Source: Caldilineaceae bacterium (lineage in GTDB: Bacteria; Chloroflexota; Anaerolineae; Caldilineales; Caldilineaceae). Taken from it: a stretch of DNA of 64,000 nt. Positions 54,100 through 62,781 of the stretch are shown here, in pieces. The notes below the pieces were generated by a model. The model was not told where the DNA came from. It was given only the letters and a program-made list of their open reading frames with translations, and searched no databases. The position numbers and the translations under genes are program-made. Positions within the stretch are counted from its first letter, which is position 1. Each line of letters starts with the position of its first letter. The stretch lies in contig JAPKMW010000008.1 of NCBI GenBank assembly GCA_026645575.1, forward strand, positions 133,680 to 197,679, given 5' to 3'.

Positions 54100-54171
54100 T
54101 TAATCACCGGTTGTACTCATGTTACCGGGGGCGCGCTTCCGTGACGTGGTGAGAAATAGCATGTAACGCAT
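54100..54171 (-). CDS. Small peptide gene, paralogue 2 (23 residues)
   Basis: ATG at 54171, TAA at 54100, AGAAAGG seven bases upstream. The peptide begins MRYMLFLTTS and ends RKRAPGNMSTTGD. The middle differs from paralogue 1 and is more hydrophobic (MLFLTT against ITSTSS), while both ends are kept. It is the upstream copy, 92 bases before paralogue 1 on the same strand, and about 150-225 bases from the start of the divergent STAND-TPR gene. The conserved tail next to a variable middle is the pattern expected if one part is recognised by a partner. Confidence 0.6.
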   Translation of the reverse strand: MRYMLFLTTSRKRAPGNMSTTGD

Positions 54172-54395
54172 GGGATTGCCTTTCTACGAATAAGGTAACG
54201 CTACGTACTGTTCGTATGTACTATAATAATCGTCGCCGCCTGTCGATTCCCGCGGCCCAATGCTTACTGAACGCTTACAGCTTCTAAATACATCTACGCT
54301 GGGTTGGCGGCCTCAGTGCGTTGGCTGATTTCTCTACAAACGAAGCAACCAGTTATGTTAGTACTGTTGATCTTCACGACCAATCCATACTGCTT

Positions 54396-57059
54396 ATGTC
54401 GCACTCTACACGAAACACCAGCAGTCAACAGCGCCTTGACACAACGGCCGCTTTTTTTGACCAGTTGAAGTTCGCGCTGGAAAATTACCGCACGCCCGCC
54501 CGCCTTGGCGCCGAATCGCCCCTCGCCCAACCCTATTTTTTGGGCCAGGCGCTTCATGGCGCAGCCGAGGCGACAACCACGGCGGGAAGGGGCAGCGTCT
54601 TATGCCGCGAATTGGATCGCGCCGTAACGGCGCTCTGGCATGGCGCACTGCCGACCGATGGCGCGCAGTTGCTACAAACCGCCCTCCAGGCCAAAGAAGA
54701 GTCCGGCTTGTGCGATCGCTATTATTACCTTCTTCTCGATCTGACCTATTTTCATCGCTTCTTTCCGGCGCCGCGCAATCAGTCGGAAATTTATGCCGAT
54801 CTCTTGCATGTCTCCCGCGCAACGTATGACCGCCACCTGCGCGAGGCGCTGCAACAATTGGGGAAAATGTTGCTTTTGCGCCTACAACCGACCCTGCGCC
54901 TGGAACAGCCGGTCTTGGGCCTGAATCTGATCGGGCGCAGCGCTCTCTGTCAAGAGGCGCTTGGCGCGCTGCAGGCCGGTAAATCGGTCTATCTCTGTGG
55001 GGTTAGCGGGATTGGCAAAACAACGGTTGGCCTTGCCTTAACCGAACAATGGCCGACACCGGCGCTCTTTTGGTTTACGGTGCGCTACAGCCTCAATGAC
55101 CAACTCACCAGTCTGGTCTTTGCCCTGGGTAATTTTCTCCACCAGCAGGGCGCTTCGCGGCTCTGGCTACAGTTGATTGCCGATGGCGGTTTGATGAAAG
55201 ATGCCAATCTAGCACTAGAATTGACGCGCACCGACTTGGCCGAGCTGACAACGCAGCCGCTCCTCTGTTTTGATGAGGTCGATCTTTTGCGCCCCTTGGA
55301 CAGCGAGACCGAGGCGGTGCAACATACCCAGTTTCTCGCTTTTCTTGAAGGCTTGCAGGGTCATGCACCGCTCTTGCTCATCGGTCAGCGCAATGTCGTA
55401 AGCAGCGATGTCGTGCATACCCTGCCCTCCTTCACGCTGGCCGAAACCGCGGCCTGGCTGACCGAGGCCGGAATTCCCTTTAACCAAGCCCAGTTGATGC
55501 GTCTCAATAGCTATACTGGTGGCAACCCGCGCCTGTTGGCGCTCTGTCTGGCTTTGTGCCGGACGATCGAGCCGGTGGATGGGCCGCAATTATCAACCGT
55601 GCTGGATCAGTTGCCCCATACTGCCGCGCTCCTGCCCATCTGGCAACGGTTACAACAACGGCTCGATAAAGCTGAACGTCATTTTCTCCAGGCGCTCTCC
55701 GTTTTTCGTGGTCCGGCCCCCTACGATGCTTGGCTCACGTCCACCGATCCTGGGGAAGCAGAGCCGCCGGCCACAAATTACGCGCAACTGATCCGGCGGT
55801 TGATCGACTATCAATTGATTCGTGAAGATGGCAACGGCGCCATTGCCCTGCTGCCGGCGCTGCGCGAGGTCATTTATACCCAACTTACCGTGGAAAAACG
55901 GGAAGATCTCCACCGGGAAGCCGGCCAAATTCGCGCTGTGCGCGGTGAATACACCGCCGCTGCGTATCATTTTCAACGCGCCGGCCAACCGGAGGCCGCC
56001 ATTGCCATCTGGCAGCCCAACGCCGATCAGGAGATCCGGCGCGGCCAGGCCGCTGCCGCACTGGCAATCTTTCAGCAGATTTCCAGCCATCGCTTAGCGG
56101 AAAATTTGGCGCCGACGCTGCACCTGTTGCGCAGTCAGCTCTACCAACTCTGTGGACAATCGCGGCAGGCATTGGAAGAGGTCGAACAGGTCAAAAGCAA
56201 GCCCGATGCGTGGCTGGTGGAAGCCGCCGTGGTAGGTGGTGATGCTTTGCGCACCCTGGGGGATGCCGACGCCGCCCTCAGCCGCTACAGCGAAGGGCTA
56301 GCCGCCGCTGCCCGTCTGATCCAGCAAAATACCTGGCTGCACGCCAAACGGGGAACGGTCTATATTCAGCGCCGCGAACTCCATCAAGCACGGCGAGAGG
56401 CGCTACTGGCGCGCTATCGGCTGGAAAATGTTGAAGGGGCGATTCAAAATGCCGCCGGCAACTATAGTGCAGCGCGCCAACACTATTTAAATGCCCTCTC
56501 TACGGCGGAAATGTTGGATGACAAAGCGGGCATTGCCCTGGTGCAGCGCAATTTGGGCGTGCTGGCCGGCCATCAAGATGACGCCGAAGGGGCGGTCTAC
56601 TACCATCAGCAAGCGTTGACCTTCTACGAACAGATCGGGGATCGTGTGCGCGCCGAAGAAGTGCGTAGCAATTTGGCTGGGGCGTATGTCCAGTTCAAAC
56701 AATTCACTGCTGCGCTCCAACCGGCGCAACGGGCGCTCACCTTTTTTGAAGCGCGCCAGAATTCCTACTGGATCGCCCAGAACACCTCCAACCTGGCAAC
56801 CATCTACTTTGAACTGGGCGATTTTGCCCAGGCGCAACAGTACGCCGAACGCACCTTGACTCAAGAAGAGCCACAGAGCTACCCCTACGCCCTCTTCACC
56901 CTCGGCCAGGTCTACCAGGCCCAACGTCGCCGCGACGAAGCTGCCGCCTACTTTGAACGGGTGCGCCAGATTGCCCAACAGACCGAAGATAACTTTCTCC
57001 TGGCCCAGTTGGAGCAGGTGGTCAGCCAGGAGTTGGCGCCGACCGCCGCCAAGGTTTAG
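54396..57059 (+). CDS. STAND-type ATPase with TPR repeats and possible N-terminal HTH
   Basis: About 887 residues from ATG 54396 (a TTG at 54321 would add 25; neither has a good ribosome site). An N-terminal region has NQSEIYADLLHVSRATYDRHLREALQQLGK, a plausible helix-turn-helix. A STAND ATPase follows with Walker A LCGVSGIGKTTVGLAL (about residue 205) and Walker B-like PLLCFDEVDLL. GNPRLLALCLALC resembles the G-x-P switch of this class. The last 400 residues are TPRs (YTAAAYHFQRAGQPEAA, DAEGAVYYHQQALTFYEQIGDRVRAEEVRSNLAGAY). Such proteins are signal-triggered oligomerising switches, often in transcription, immunity or cell death. Confidence 0.8.
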   Translation: MSHSTRNTSSQQRLDTTAAFFDQLKFALENYRTPARLGAESPLAQPYFLGQALHGAAEATTTAGRGSVLCRELDRAVTALWHGALPTDGAQLLQTALQAKEESGLCDRYYYLLLDLTYFHRFFPAPRNQSEIYADLLHVSRATYDRHLREALQQLGKMLLLRLQPTLRLEQPVLGLNLIGRSALCQEALGALQAGKSVYLCGVSGIGKTTVGLALTEQWPTPALFWFTVRYSLNDQLTSLVFALGNFLHQQGASRLWLQLIADGGLMKDANLALELTRTDLAELTTQPLLCFDEVDLLRPLDSETEAVQHTQFLAFLEGLQGHAPLLLIGQRNVVSSDVVHTLPSFTLAETAAWLTEAGIPFNQAQLMRLNSYTGGNPRLLALCLALCRTIEPVDGPQLSTVLDQLPHTAALLPIWQRLQQRLDKAERHFLQALSVFRGPAPYDAWLTSTDPGEAEPPATNYAQLIRRLIDYQLIREDGNGAIALLPALREVIYTQLTVEKREDLHREAGQIRAVRGEYTAAAYHFQRAGQPEAAIAIWQPNADQEIRRGQAAAALAIFQQISSHRLAENLAPTLHLLRSQLYQLCGQSRQALEEVEQVKSKPDAWLVEAAVVGGDALRTLGDADAALSRYSEGLAAAARLIQQNTWLHAKRGTVYIQRRELHQARREALLARYRLENVEGAIQNAAGNYSAARQHYLNALSTAEMLDDKAGIALVQRNLGVLAGHQDDAEGAVYYHQQALTFYEQIGDRVRAEEVRSNLAGAYVQFKQFTAALQPAQRALTFFEARQNSYWIAQNTSNLATIYFELGDFAQAQQYAERTLTQEEPQSYPYALFTLGQVYQAQRRRDEAAAYFERVRQIAQQTEDNFLLAQLEQVVSQELAPTAAKV

Positions 57060-57103
57060 ATCAATACAAAAGAAGATGACGAAACAGAATTTGAGTAAAG
57101 CAC

Positions 57104-57979
57104 ATGGGTTGGAAGCGGTTGTGGCAAGAGGTGCAGCGGTTCGTGTTATTGGTGGTGGGGACGTTGGTGACGGCGCTCGCCTTTAGCGTCTTTCAAGAAC
57201 CCTATAACCTGGCGGCGGGCGGCGTCTCCGGCATTGGGCTGATTGTCAACACCTTTACGGGTTGGTCGGTCGCCAGCTTTTACTTTATTACCAACATCCC
57301 GTTGCTGGTCTTGGGCTTCTTTTATTTAGGCCGCTGGCGTTTTCTGGTCAACACCGTAATTGCCGTCTTTATCTTCTCCGGTGCAATTGAGTTCTTCACC
57401 CGCTATCTCCCCGGCTATCTTGACCAGTGGCCGCTCACCAACAATCTACTCTTGAGCGCGATCTACGCCGGTCTCGTTGGCGGCATCGGCGAAGGGTTGA
57501 TCTACGCGGCCGGCGCCACCACCGGCGGCACGGCGATCATCGGGCGCATCATCCAACAGCGCACCGGCACCCCGCTCAGCCAGGTCTATCTCTTTGTCGA
57601 TGGCGCTATTATTCTGGTGGCGGCCTTTGTCTTCGGCTGGGAAATTGCGCTCTATGCCCTCCTAACGCTCATGCTCAGTGGCATGGCCGCCGACTATGTC
57701 CTTGAAGGACCCAGCCGCGCCCGCACTGCGTTGATTGTCACCAACAAACCGGTCGAATTGATTCGCGCCATCGACGAACAACTGGGGCGCGGCGCCAGCC
57801 AGTGGGACGCCACCGGTGGTTACCAGGGCGAAAAACGCACCATCGTCATGTGCGCTATCTACCGTCCCCAGGTCAACGACCTCAAAGCGATCATCGCCCA
57901 GGTCGATCCCAGCGCCTTTGTCACCATCGGCATGACCCAGCAGGTGTTAGGTCATGGGTTTACACGGGTGGAGCCTTAG
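57104..57979 (+). CDS. YitT-family membrane protein
   Basis: A 291-residue protein with five to six helices and a C-terminal soluble domain. FQEPYNLAAGGVSGIGLIVN and AAGATTGGTAIIGRIIQQRTGTPLSQ are the YitT/DUF161 repeats; the C-terminal part (VTNKPVELIRAI, RTIVMCAIYRPQVNDLKAIIAQVDPSAFVTI) is DUF2179. Function is unproven; transport is suspected. It starts 44 bases after the STAND gene on the same strand, so it may be cotranscribed. Confidence 0.9.
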   Translation: MGWKRLWQEVQRFVLLVVGTLVTALAFSVFQEPYNLAAGGVSGIGLIVNTFTGWSVASFYFITNIPLLVLGFFYLGRWRFLVNTVIAVFIFSGAIEFFTRYLPGYLDQWPLTNNLLLSAIYAGLVGGIGEGLIYAAGATTGGTAIIGRIIQQRTGTPLSQVYLFVDGAIILVAAFVFGWEIALYALLTLMLSGMAADYVLEGPSRARTALIVTNKPVELIRAIDEQLGRGASQWDATGGYQGEKRTIVMCAIYRPQVNDLKAIIAQVDPSAFVTIGMTQQVLGHGFTRVEP

Positions 57980-57999
57980 GGTGAGGGGGTGACACCTTG

Positions 58000-58443
58000 T
58001 CACCCCGCCCCAAACCGCCGCCGAATTTCCTCCATGCGGTTGCGATTGACGCCCAGATCGCCACGACCGAGGCGGGAGGCAGAGCGGAAGTGGATGAGTT
58101 TGGCATGGTCGTCCAGGTAAAACTCCACATCATCGACAAAGCGCAGGAGGCGGGAGCGAAATTCGGCGTAAATGTACTCCGGCTCAGCGGTAATGATGGT
58201 GGCGTGCGGCATGGCTTGGATCACAGCCAGCAGCCGTTGGTGGGCGGCGTCATGGGCGCCGGTGTAGGCAATCGGGGCGATGGCATGGGTTTTGTCGGTC
58301 GTCGGCGCTTGGGTAGAGACGCAGTTGGGGGAGTCGGGGCAAGGGGCGAAGCGTTTCTGTTGGCGGTCAAAGGTGCTGCCGTGGGCGCCGGGGGAGGCCG
58401 GGAAAATAGCGGTCATCAAGCTTTCCAGACGATTGGTGGTCAT
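58000..58443 (-). CDS. DUF1499 protein
   Basis: A 147-residue protein. RFAPCPDSPNCVSTQAP is the DUF1499 hallmark with two Cys, followed by YIYAEFRSRLLRFVDDVEFYLDD and IHFRSASRLGRGDLGVNRNRMEEIRRRF. The function is unknown. ATG 58443 follows GAGGAG at ten bases; a GTG at 58497 gives a longer frame with unlikely composition. It is convergent with YitT across a short GTGACA-word hairpin (57980-58010). Confidence 0.85.
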   Translation of the reverse strand: MTTNRLESLMTAIFPASPGAHGSTFDRQQKRFAPCPDSPNCVSTQAPTTDKTHAIAPIAYTGAHDAAHQRLLAVIQAMPHATIITAEPEYIYAEFRSRLLRFVDDVEFYLDDHAKLIHFRSASRLGRGDLGVNRNRMEEIRRRFGAG

Positions 58444-58668
58444 GGTTGGGTTTCTCCTCTTATTGGTTGGTGTAATCTTTGCATAATCTTTGCTCACTAT
58501 AACAAGGGATTGAAGCGGCGTCCGTGTCCCGTCTCTCTATGTTTGGCTATCGCTGGGTTCCTTCCCACCTCTGTCGCTATCCTACTTTTGTTACTGTGAG
58601 GAAGCGGCTGATTTCGGTAATTGTCGTTCGCAACGGTATACTGCTTGGGGTGTAAGATAAAAACCTCT

Positions 58669-58698
58669 GTCCGCTCGTCGCCGCGGCGACGAGCGGAC
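58669..58698. repeat. Perfect 30-bp palindrome upstream of ferritin gene
   Basis: GTCCGCTCGTCGCCG is followed without a gap by its exact complement, 65 bases before the ferritin ATG. It could be an operator or a REP-type remnant. No iron-box consensus is recognised. Confidence 0.75.
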
Positions 58699-58762
58699 TT
58701 GGTAGTTACGCTAAAATTTGCCCCCCACTCGATGCTGCTTAGGCAGAAGGAGATCTACTATT

Positions 58763-59284
58763 ATGCAGCCAGCCATTCAAGAAGCGTTGAATCAACAGAT
58801 CAACATGGAGATGAGCGCCCACACCATCTACCTCTCGATGTCCGCCTATTTTGAAGATGCAGGGTTGAAAGGCTTTGCCGCCTGGATGTACCAACATGCC
58901 CAGGAAGAGATGATGCACGCCATGAAACTCTATCACTTCATCCATAACCGCCGTGGTCGGGTCAAGTTGATGGCGCTGGCGGCGCCACCCCACAGTTGGG
59001 ATTCGCCCTTGGCGGCAATGGAAGATGCCTTTGCCCATGAACAGATGGTGACGGCGTCGATCAACCAGATTGTCCAGATGGCGCGCAAAGAAGCCGACTA
59101 CGCCACCGACAGCTACCTCAAATGGTTTGTTGATGAACAGGTGGAAGAGGAAGAGGCGGTCGATGATGTGATTCAAAAATTGAAACTTGTCGGTGACTTC
59201 CGCCCCGGTCTCTATCTCCTCGACCGGGAACTGGCCGGCGCCCGTCCCAGCGCCCCCGAAAGTGAAGCGTCCGCCGCCGCTTAA
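58763..59284 (+). CDS. Ferritin
   Basis: A 173-residue non-haem ferritin that oxidises and stores iron in a 24-mer shell. Ferroxidase ligands appear in order: Glu in QINMEMSAHTIYLSM, Glu and His in HAQEEMMHAMKLYHFI, Glu in AFAHEQMVTASI, and the EQ/EE cluster in FVDEQVEEEEAVDDV. The tail GARPSAPESEASAAA is a disordered extension. The ATG at 58763 follows AAGGAG at ten bases; the frame upstream has no protein-like sequence. Confidence 0.93.
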   Translation: MQPAIQEALNQQINMEMSAHTIYLSMSAYFEDAGLKGFAAWMYQHAQEEMMHAMKLYHFIHNRRGRVKLMALAAPPHSWDSPLAAMEDAFAHEQMVTASINQIVQMARKEADYATDSYLKWFVDEQVEEEEAVDDVIQKLKLVGDFRPGLYLLDRELAGARPSAPESEASAAA

Positions 59285-59312
59285 CCGTTTCGTAACTAGT
59301 AATCAACCAACC

Positions 59313-59371
59313 GCTCTGGGCGAGTCCGTGACTCGCCAGCGACTTGGGCGAGTCACGGACTCGCCCAGAGC
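59313..59371. repeat. Perfect 25-bp inverted repeat (REP-like)
   Basis: Arms 59313-59337 and 59347-59371 match exactly around a nine-base loop. The arm starts GCTCTGGGCGAGTCCGTG, and GCGAGT-CCGTG-ACTCGC is a palindrome inside it. It shares its layout and the GTCCGTGAC core with the element at 20658. Confidence 0.85.
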
Positions 59372-59423
59372 AGTGTAACTTAGTAACTGATATAAGGGGC
59401 TGAAGCGTCGAAGAAAGAAGGCG

Positions 59424-60683
59424 ATGATGTTAGCTGGTGTGGCGCAGATCGAGATTACACCGCCGGTGGGAATCGCCCTGAGCGGCTACATTGCCCGGCG
59501 CGGCCCGGCGCTGGGTGTTCATGATCCTTTGTATGCCAAAGCGTTGGTGTTGGACAATGGCGCGACCCAAGTGGCGCTGGTGACGGTGGATGTTTTGGGT
59601 TTGCCGCGCACTTTTGTGGCGACCACCCGCACCGTCATTGCTGCCCAGAGTGACATCCCGGCGGCGAATGTGCTGATCGCCTGTTCGCATACCCACGCCG
59701 GCCCAGCAACCCTGTATTTACAGGGTTGCGGCGAGGTCGATCCGGTCTATCTGCGGGCGTTACAGGAGCGCATCGTCAACGTCACCGTGCAGGCATGGGC
59801 CAACCGCCAACCGGCGCGCTTTGGCATTGGTCACGGGCAGGTGACGGACGGCGTCCACAACCGGCGCAACCCCGGTGCGGTGATCGACCCCGACCTGGGG
59901 ATTGTTCGGGTGGACACCGGGGACGGGCGACCGCTGGCGGTGCTGCTCAACTATGCCTGTCACCCCACCTGTGTCACCGGCGAAAATCAGTTGCTCTCCG
60001 CCGAGTATTGCGGCTACGCCACCGCCCGCATCCAACAGACCACCGACGCTATCACCCTCTTCTTCACCGGCGCCATTGGTGATGTCGGGCCGAGCCGGCG
60101 TGGGTGGGATGTGCTGGAGCAGATCGGCAACGCCGTGGCCGAGGAAGCGTTGCGTGTTCTGCCCACCATCGCCATGACCCAGTGGCAGACCTTGACCAGC
60201 ACAAGTTGTGACCTGGCGCTTCCGTTGCAGCCACTGCCCACCATAGCCGACCTGGCCGCTTTTGTAGCCGAACAGCAGCGCCTCCTCGCCGACCCGGCAC
60301 GGATGCAACAACCCTACCAACCACAAATTATCGGCGCCATGCTCAACTGGACCGCGGCGACGCTTACCACCGTCACCGCCCCAGCGGCGCCGACGACCGT
60401 CACCACGGAACTCCAGGTCATCCACGCCGGCGAGTTGACCCTGGTTAGCGCACCGGGGGAACTCTTTGTCGAGTTGGGGCTGGCTGTCAAAGCGGGCGCG
60501 CCAACCGGCCATTGCTTCCTCTGTGGCTTTGGCAATGACAACATCGGCTACATCCCCACCCCCCACGCCTACCCGCAGGGTGGTTACGAGATTGCTGACG
60601 CCTACAAATATTACGGCTACCCCGCTGCGTTGGCGCCGGAAGCTGGTCAACACTATGTGGCGACGGCGTTACAATTGTTATAA
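59424..60683 (+). CDS. Neutral/alkaline ceramidase N-terminal-like protein
   Basis: About 419 residues. AGVAQIEITPPVGIALSGY at the N-terminus, HDPLYAKALVLDNG, VLIACSHTHAGPATLY with the metal-binding HTHAGP, and LLNYACHPTC are typical of the neutral ceramidase N-terminal domain (PF04734 type). Bacterial members without the C-terminal domain and signal peptide, as here, often lie in sugar catabolic clusters and may be amidohydrolases or esterases on other substrates. A second ATG at 59427 has better spacing from GAAGG. The GntR regulator and sugar permeases follow on the same strand. Confidence 0.8.
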   Translation: MMLAGVAQIEITPPVGIALSGYIARRGPALGVHDPLYAKALVLDNGATQVALVTVDVLGLPRTFVATTRTVIAAQSDIPAANVLIACSHTHAGPATLYLQGCGEVDPVYLRALQERIVNVTVQAWANRQPARFGIGHGQVTDGVHNRRNPGAVIDPDLGIVRVDTGDGRPLAVLLNYACHPTCVTGENQLLSAEYCGYATARIQQTTDAITLFFTGAIGDVGPSRRGWDVLEQIGNAVAEEALRVLPTIAMTQWQTLTSTSCDLALPLQPLPTIADLAAFVAEQQRLLADPARMQQPYQPQIIGAMLNWTAATLTTVTAPAAPTTVTTELQVIHAGELTLVSAPGELFVELGLAVKAGAPTGHCFLCGFGNDNIGYIPTPHAYPQGGYEIADAYKYYGYPAALAPEAGQHYVATALQLL

Positions 60684-60859
60684 ATCGGCGCTAATTTGAC
60701 AGCCGCTACCATTAATGATACCCTAATGGCGTCTGGTTTTCTGGTCAGACCAATTTCCCGCCTTCCCAACAAGCTTTCCAAAGCGCAACTAAACCGGACG
60801 ATCATTTCGCTATTCAGCCAATCGTCATTTAATTCAATCGCAGCGCAACCGTGGATCGT

Positions 60860-61591
60860 ATGTTTGAAGCTGTTGAAAAAGATCTCTTACCGAATAAGAT
60901 CGTCAATAGTCTGCTCGCGCTGATCAAAAAGAAGCAACTGTTGCCGGGGGACAAGTTGCCGCCGGAGCGGGAATTGGCGCAGAGTATGAATGTCAGCCGG
61001 CCTTCGTTGCGTTCAGCCTTGCGCATGTTGGCGACGATGAATGTGATCGAAATTCACCCCGGCGCCGGCGCCTATGTCAGCCGCCTGGAGCCGGATCGCC
61101 TGCTGCAACATCTCGACTTTGCCTTTGTGCTGGATGGCGCCTCGATTTTACAGCTTTTTGACGCCCGGCGCACACTCGAACTGCGCACCGCCTATCTGGC
61201 GGCCCAGTTGATTACGGCGGAAGAGCTGATTGCCTTGACCGAAGACCTGACGGCCTGGGAGGCTGCCGTCAATGATGAACAGCGCGAAGAAGCGGATCGC
61301 GAGTTCCATAAACACATTGCCGCGGCCGCCCATAATCCGATTTTGTACCGTTTTGTCACCATTGTCACCCAGTTGGCCAAAGAGAGTCGTTCCCGCGCCT
61401 ACCGGCTGCCACAGGCGATTGACAAAACCCGCCAAGAACATGCGGCCATTGTCCAGGCGCTTCGCCGACATGACGCCGAAGGCGCGCGTCATGCAATGTT
61501 GGCCCACCTGCAAGGGGCCGAACTCTATTTACAACAGATGATCGCAGCGGAACAACCAGTTGCGTCCAGTAATGGCCACCTTGAAGAGTGA
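60860..61591 (+). CDS. GntR/FadR-family transcription regulator
   Basis: About 243 residues. An N-terminal winged helix (QLLPGDKLPPERELAQSMNVSRPSLRSALRMLATMNVIEIHPGAGAYV) is followed by an FCD ligand-binding domain with the metal-site pattern DARRTLELRTAYLAA, DREFHKHIAAAAHN and QEHAAIVQALRRHDAEGARHAM. FCD members sense carboxylates or sugar acids. GTG 60851 is an alternative start; no ribosome site is clear for either. Two sugar ABC permease genes follow, which it probably controls. Confidence 0.9.
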   Translation: MFEAVEKDLLPNKIVNSLLALIKKKQLLPGDKLPPERELAQSMNVSRPSLRSALRMLATMNVIEIHPGAGAYVSRLEPDRLLQHLDFAFVLDGASILQLFDARRTLELRTAYLAAQLITAEELIALTEDLTAWEAAVNDEQREEADREFHKHIAAAAHNPILYRFVTIVTQLAKESRSRAYRLPQAIDKTRQEHAAIVQALRRHDAEGARHAMLAHLQGAELYLQQMIAAEQPVASSNGHLEE

Positions 61592-61635
61592 CATTACGTC
61601 TATAGAACAAGTGAAGGGTTTCAAAAAACGCTAGC

Positions 61636-61727
61636 AACTCGCCTGTCACCCCTTACGCGGGCAGGCGCTGAAAGGGTCTCTAGGTCACATGACCCTAGAG
61701 ACCCTTTCAGGGTGATAGGCGAGTTTC
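61636..61727. terminator. Nested hairpin after the GntR gene
   Basis: An outer stem (AACTCGCCTGTCACCC, 61636-61651, with GGGTGATAGGCGAGTT ending near 61726) encloses an inner perfect 17-bp stem (CTGAAAGGGTCTCTAGG, 61668-61684, with 61694-61710). TTTC follows. It is more elaborate than a simple terminator. Confidence 0.6.
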
Positions 61728-61825
61728 ATCGAGTTTTCATACAACTTTCTTCACTTGACCGCTGGTGTGTCCTACCGCACCTATCGTTGTTGGACAGTAA
61801 GCGCATAAGAGAAAGTGAGGGAGCA

Positions 61826-62773
61826 ATGACGACAGCCAAAGCCACCGTTGGGCGCCGCGCCGAAGGACGGGTCTGGAAACAGATGAAACGCAGTGCGCCG
61901 CTCTACCTTTTTTTGGTGTTGCCGCTGCTCTGGCTGCTGGTCTTTATGTACTACCCCATGTATGGCGCGCAGATTGCCTTTCGCGACTTTCTGCCCGGCC
62001 AGTCGATCATGGGCAGCGAGTGGATCGGCTTTGCCAACTTTATCCGCTTCTTTGAATCACCCCTCTTTGAGCGGCTGATTCGCAACACGTTGGTGCTATC
62101 GGCCTATTCCTTGTTGGTGGGCTTCCCCATTCCGATCATCCTCGCCCTGAGCCTGAACCAGTTGCGGACGGGACTCTTTAAGCGCAGCGTCCAGATGATC
62201 AGCTATGCGCCCTACTTTATCTCGACGGTGGTCATGGCAGGTCTCATTTTGCAATTTCTCGACATGCGCCGCGGTCCGCTCAATCTCCTGTTGGCGGCGA
62301 TGGGCATTGAACCGATCCATTTTATGGGGACGGCGGATTATTTCCCGTCGATCTATGTCTGGTCGGGCGTCTGGCAGAATACCGGCTTTGGCACCATCAT
62401 CTACTTGGCCGCCTTGACGACTATCGACCCGGCCTTACACGAAGCCGCCGTGGTCGATGGCGCCAACCGCTTACAACGCATCTGGCACATTGACCTGCCC
62501 GGCATCATGCCCGTCATCATTACCTTGCTGATCCTCAACATGGGACAATTGACCAACATCGGCTTTGAAAAAGCCTTTCTGCTGCAAAACTCGCTCAATC
62601 TGGAGACTTCCGAGGTGATCAGCACCTATGTCTATAAAGTCGGTCTGGCCGGCGGGGTGGCGAACTTTTCCTACGCCGCGGCCATTGGTCTCTTCAACTC
62701 GATTATCGGCTTGATCTTGCTTGTGGCCGCCAATCAGCTTTCCAAGAAATTTTCGCAGACCAGTTTGTTTTAA
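61826..62773 (+). CDS. Carbohydrate ABC transporter permease (LplB-like)
   Basis: A 315-residue inner-membrane protein with six helices. PLYLFLVLPLLWLLVFMYYPMYGAQIAFRDF at the N-terminus and the EAA loop (HEAAVVDGANRLQRIWHIDLPGIMPVI) place it with LplB/YteP-type permeases of carbohydrate uptake-1 systems. The frame is open upstream, but ATG 61826 follows AGTGAGG and starts the conserved part. It pairs with the next permease gene. The sugar-binding protein and ATPase genes are not in the window. Confidence 0.92.
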   Translation: MTTAKATVGRRAEGRVWKQMKRSAPLYLFLVLPLLWLLVFMYYPMYGAQIAFRDFLPGQSIMGSEWIGFANFIRFFESPLFERLIRNTLVLSAYSLLVGFPIPIILALSLNQLRTGLFKRSVQMISYAPYFISTVVMAGLILQFLDMRRGPLNLLLAAMGIEPIHFMGTADYFPSIYVWSGVWQNTGFGTIIYLAALTTIDPALHEAAVVDGANRLQRIWHIDLPGIMPVIITLLILNMGQLTNIGFEKAFLLQNSLNLETSEVISTYVYKVGLAGGVANFSYAAAIGLFNSIIGLILLVAANQLSKKFSQTSLF

Positions 62774-62781
62774 GTTGGTTC

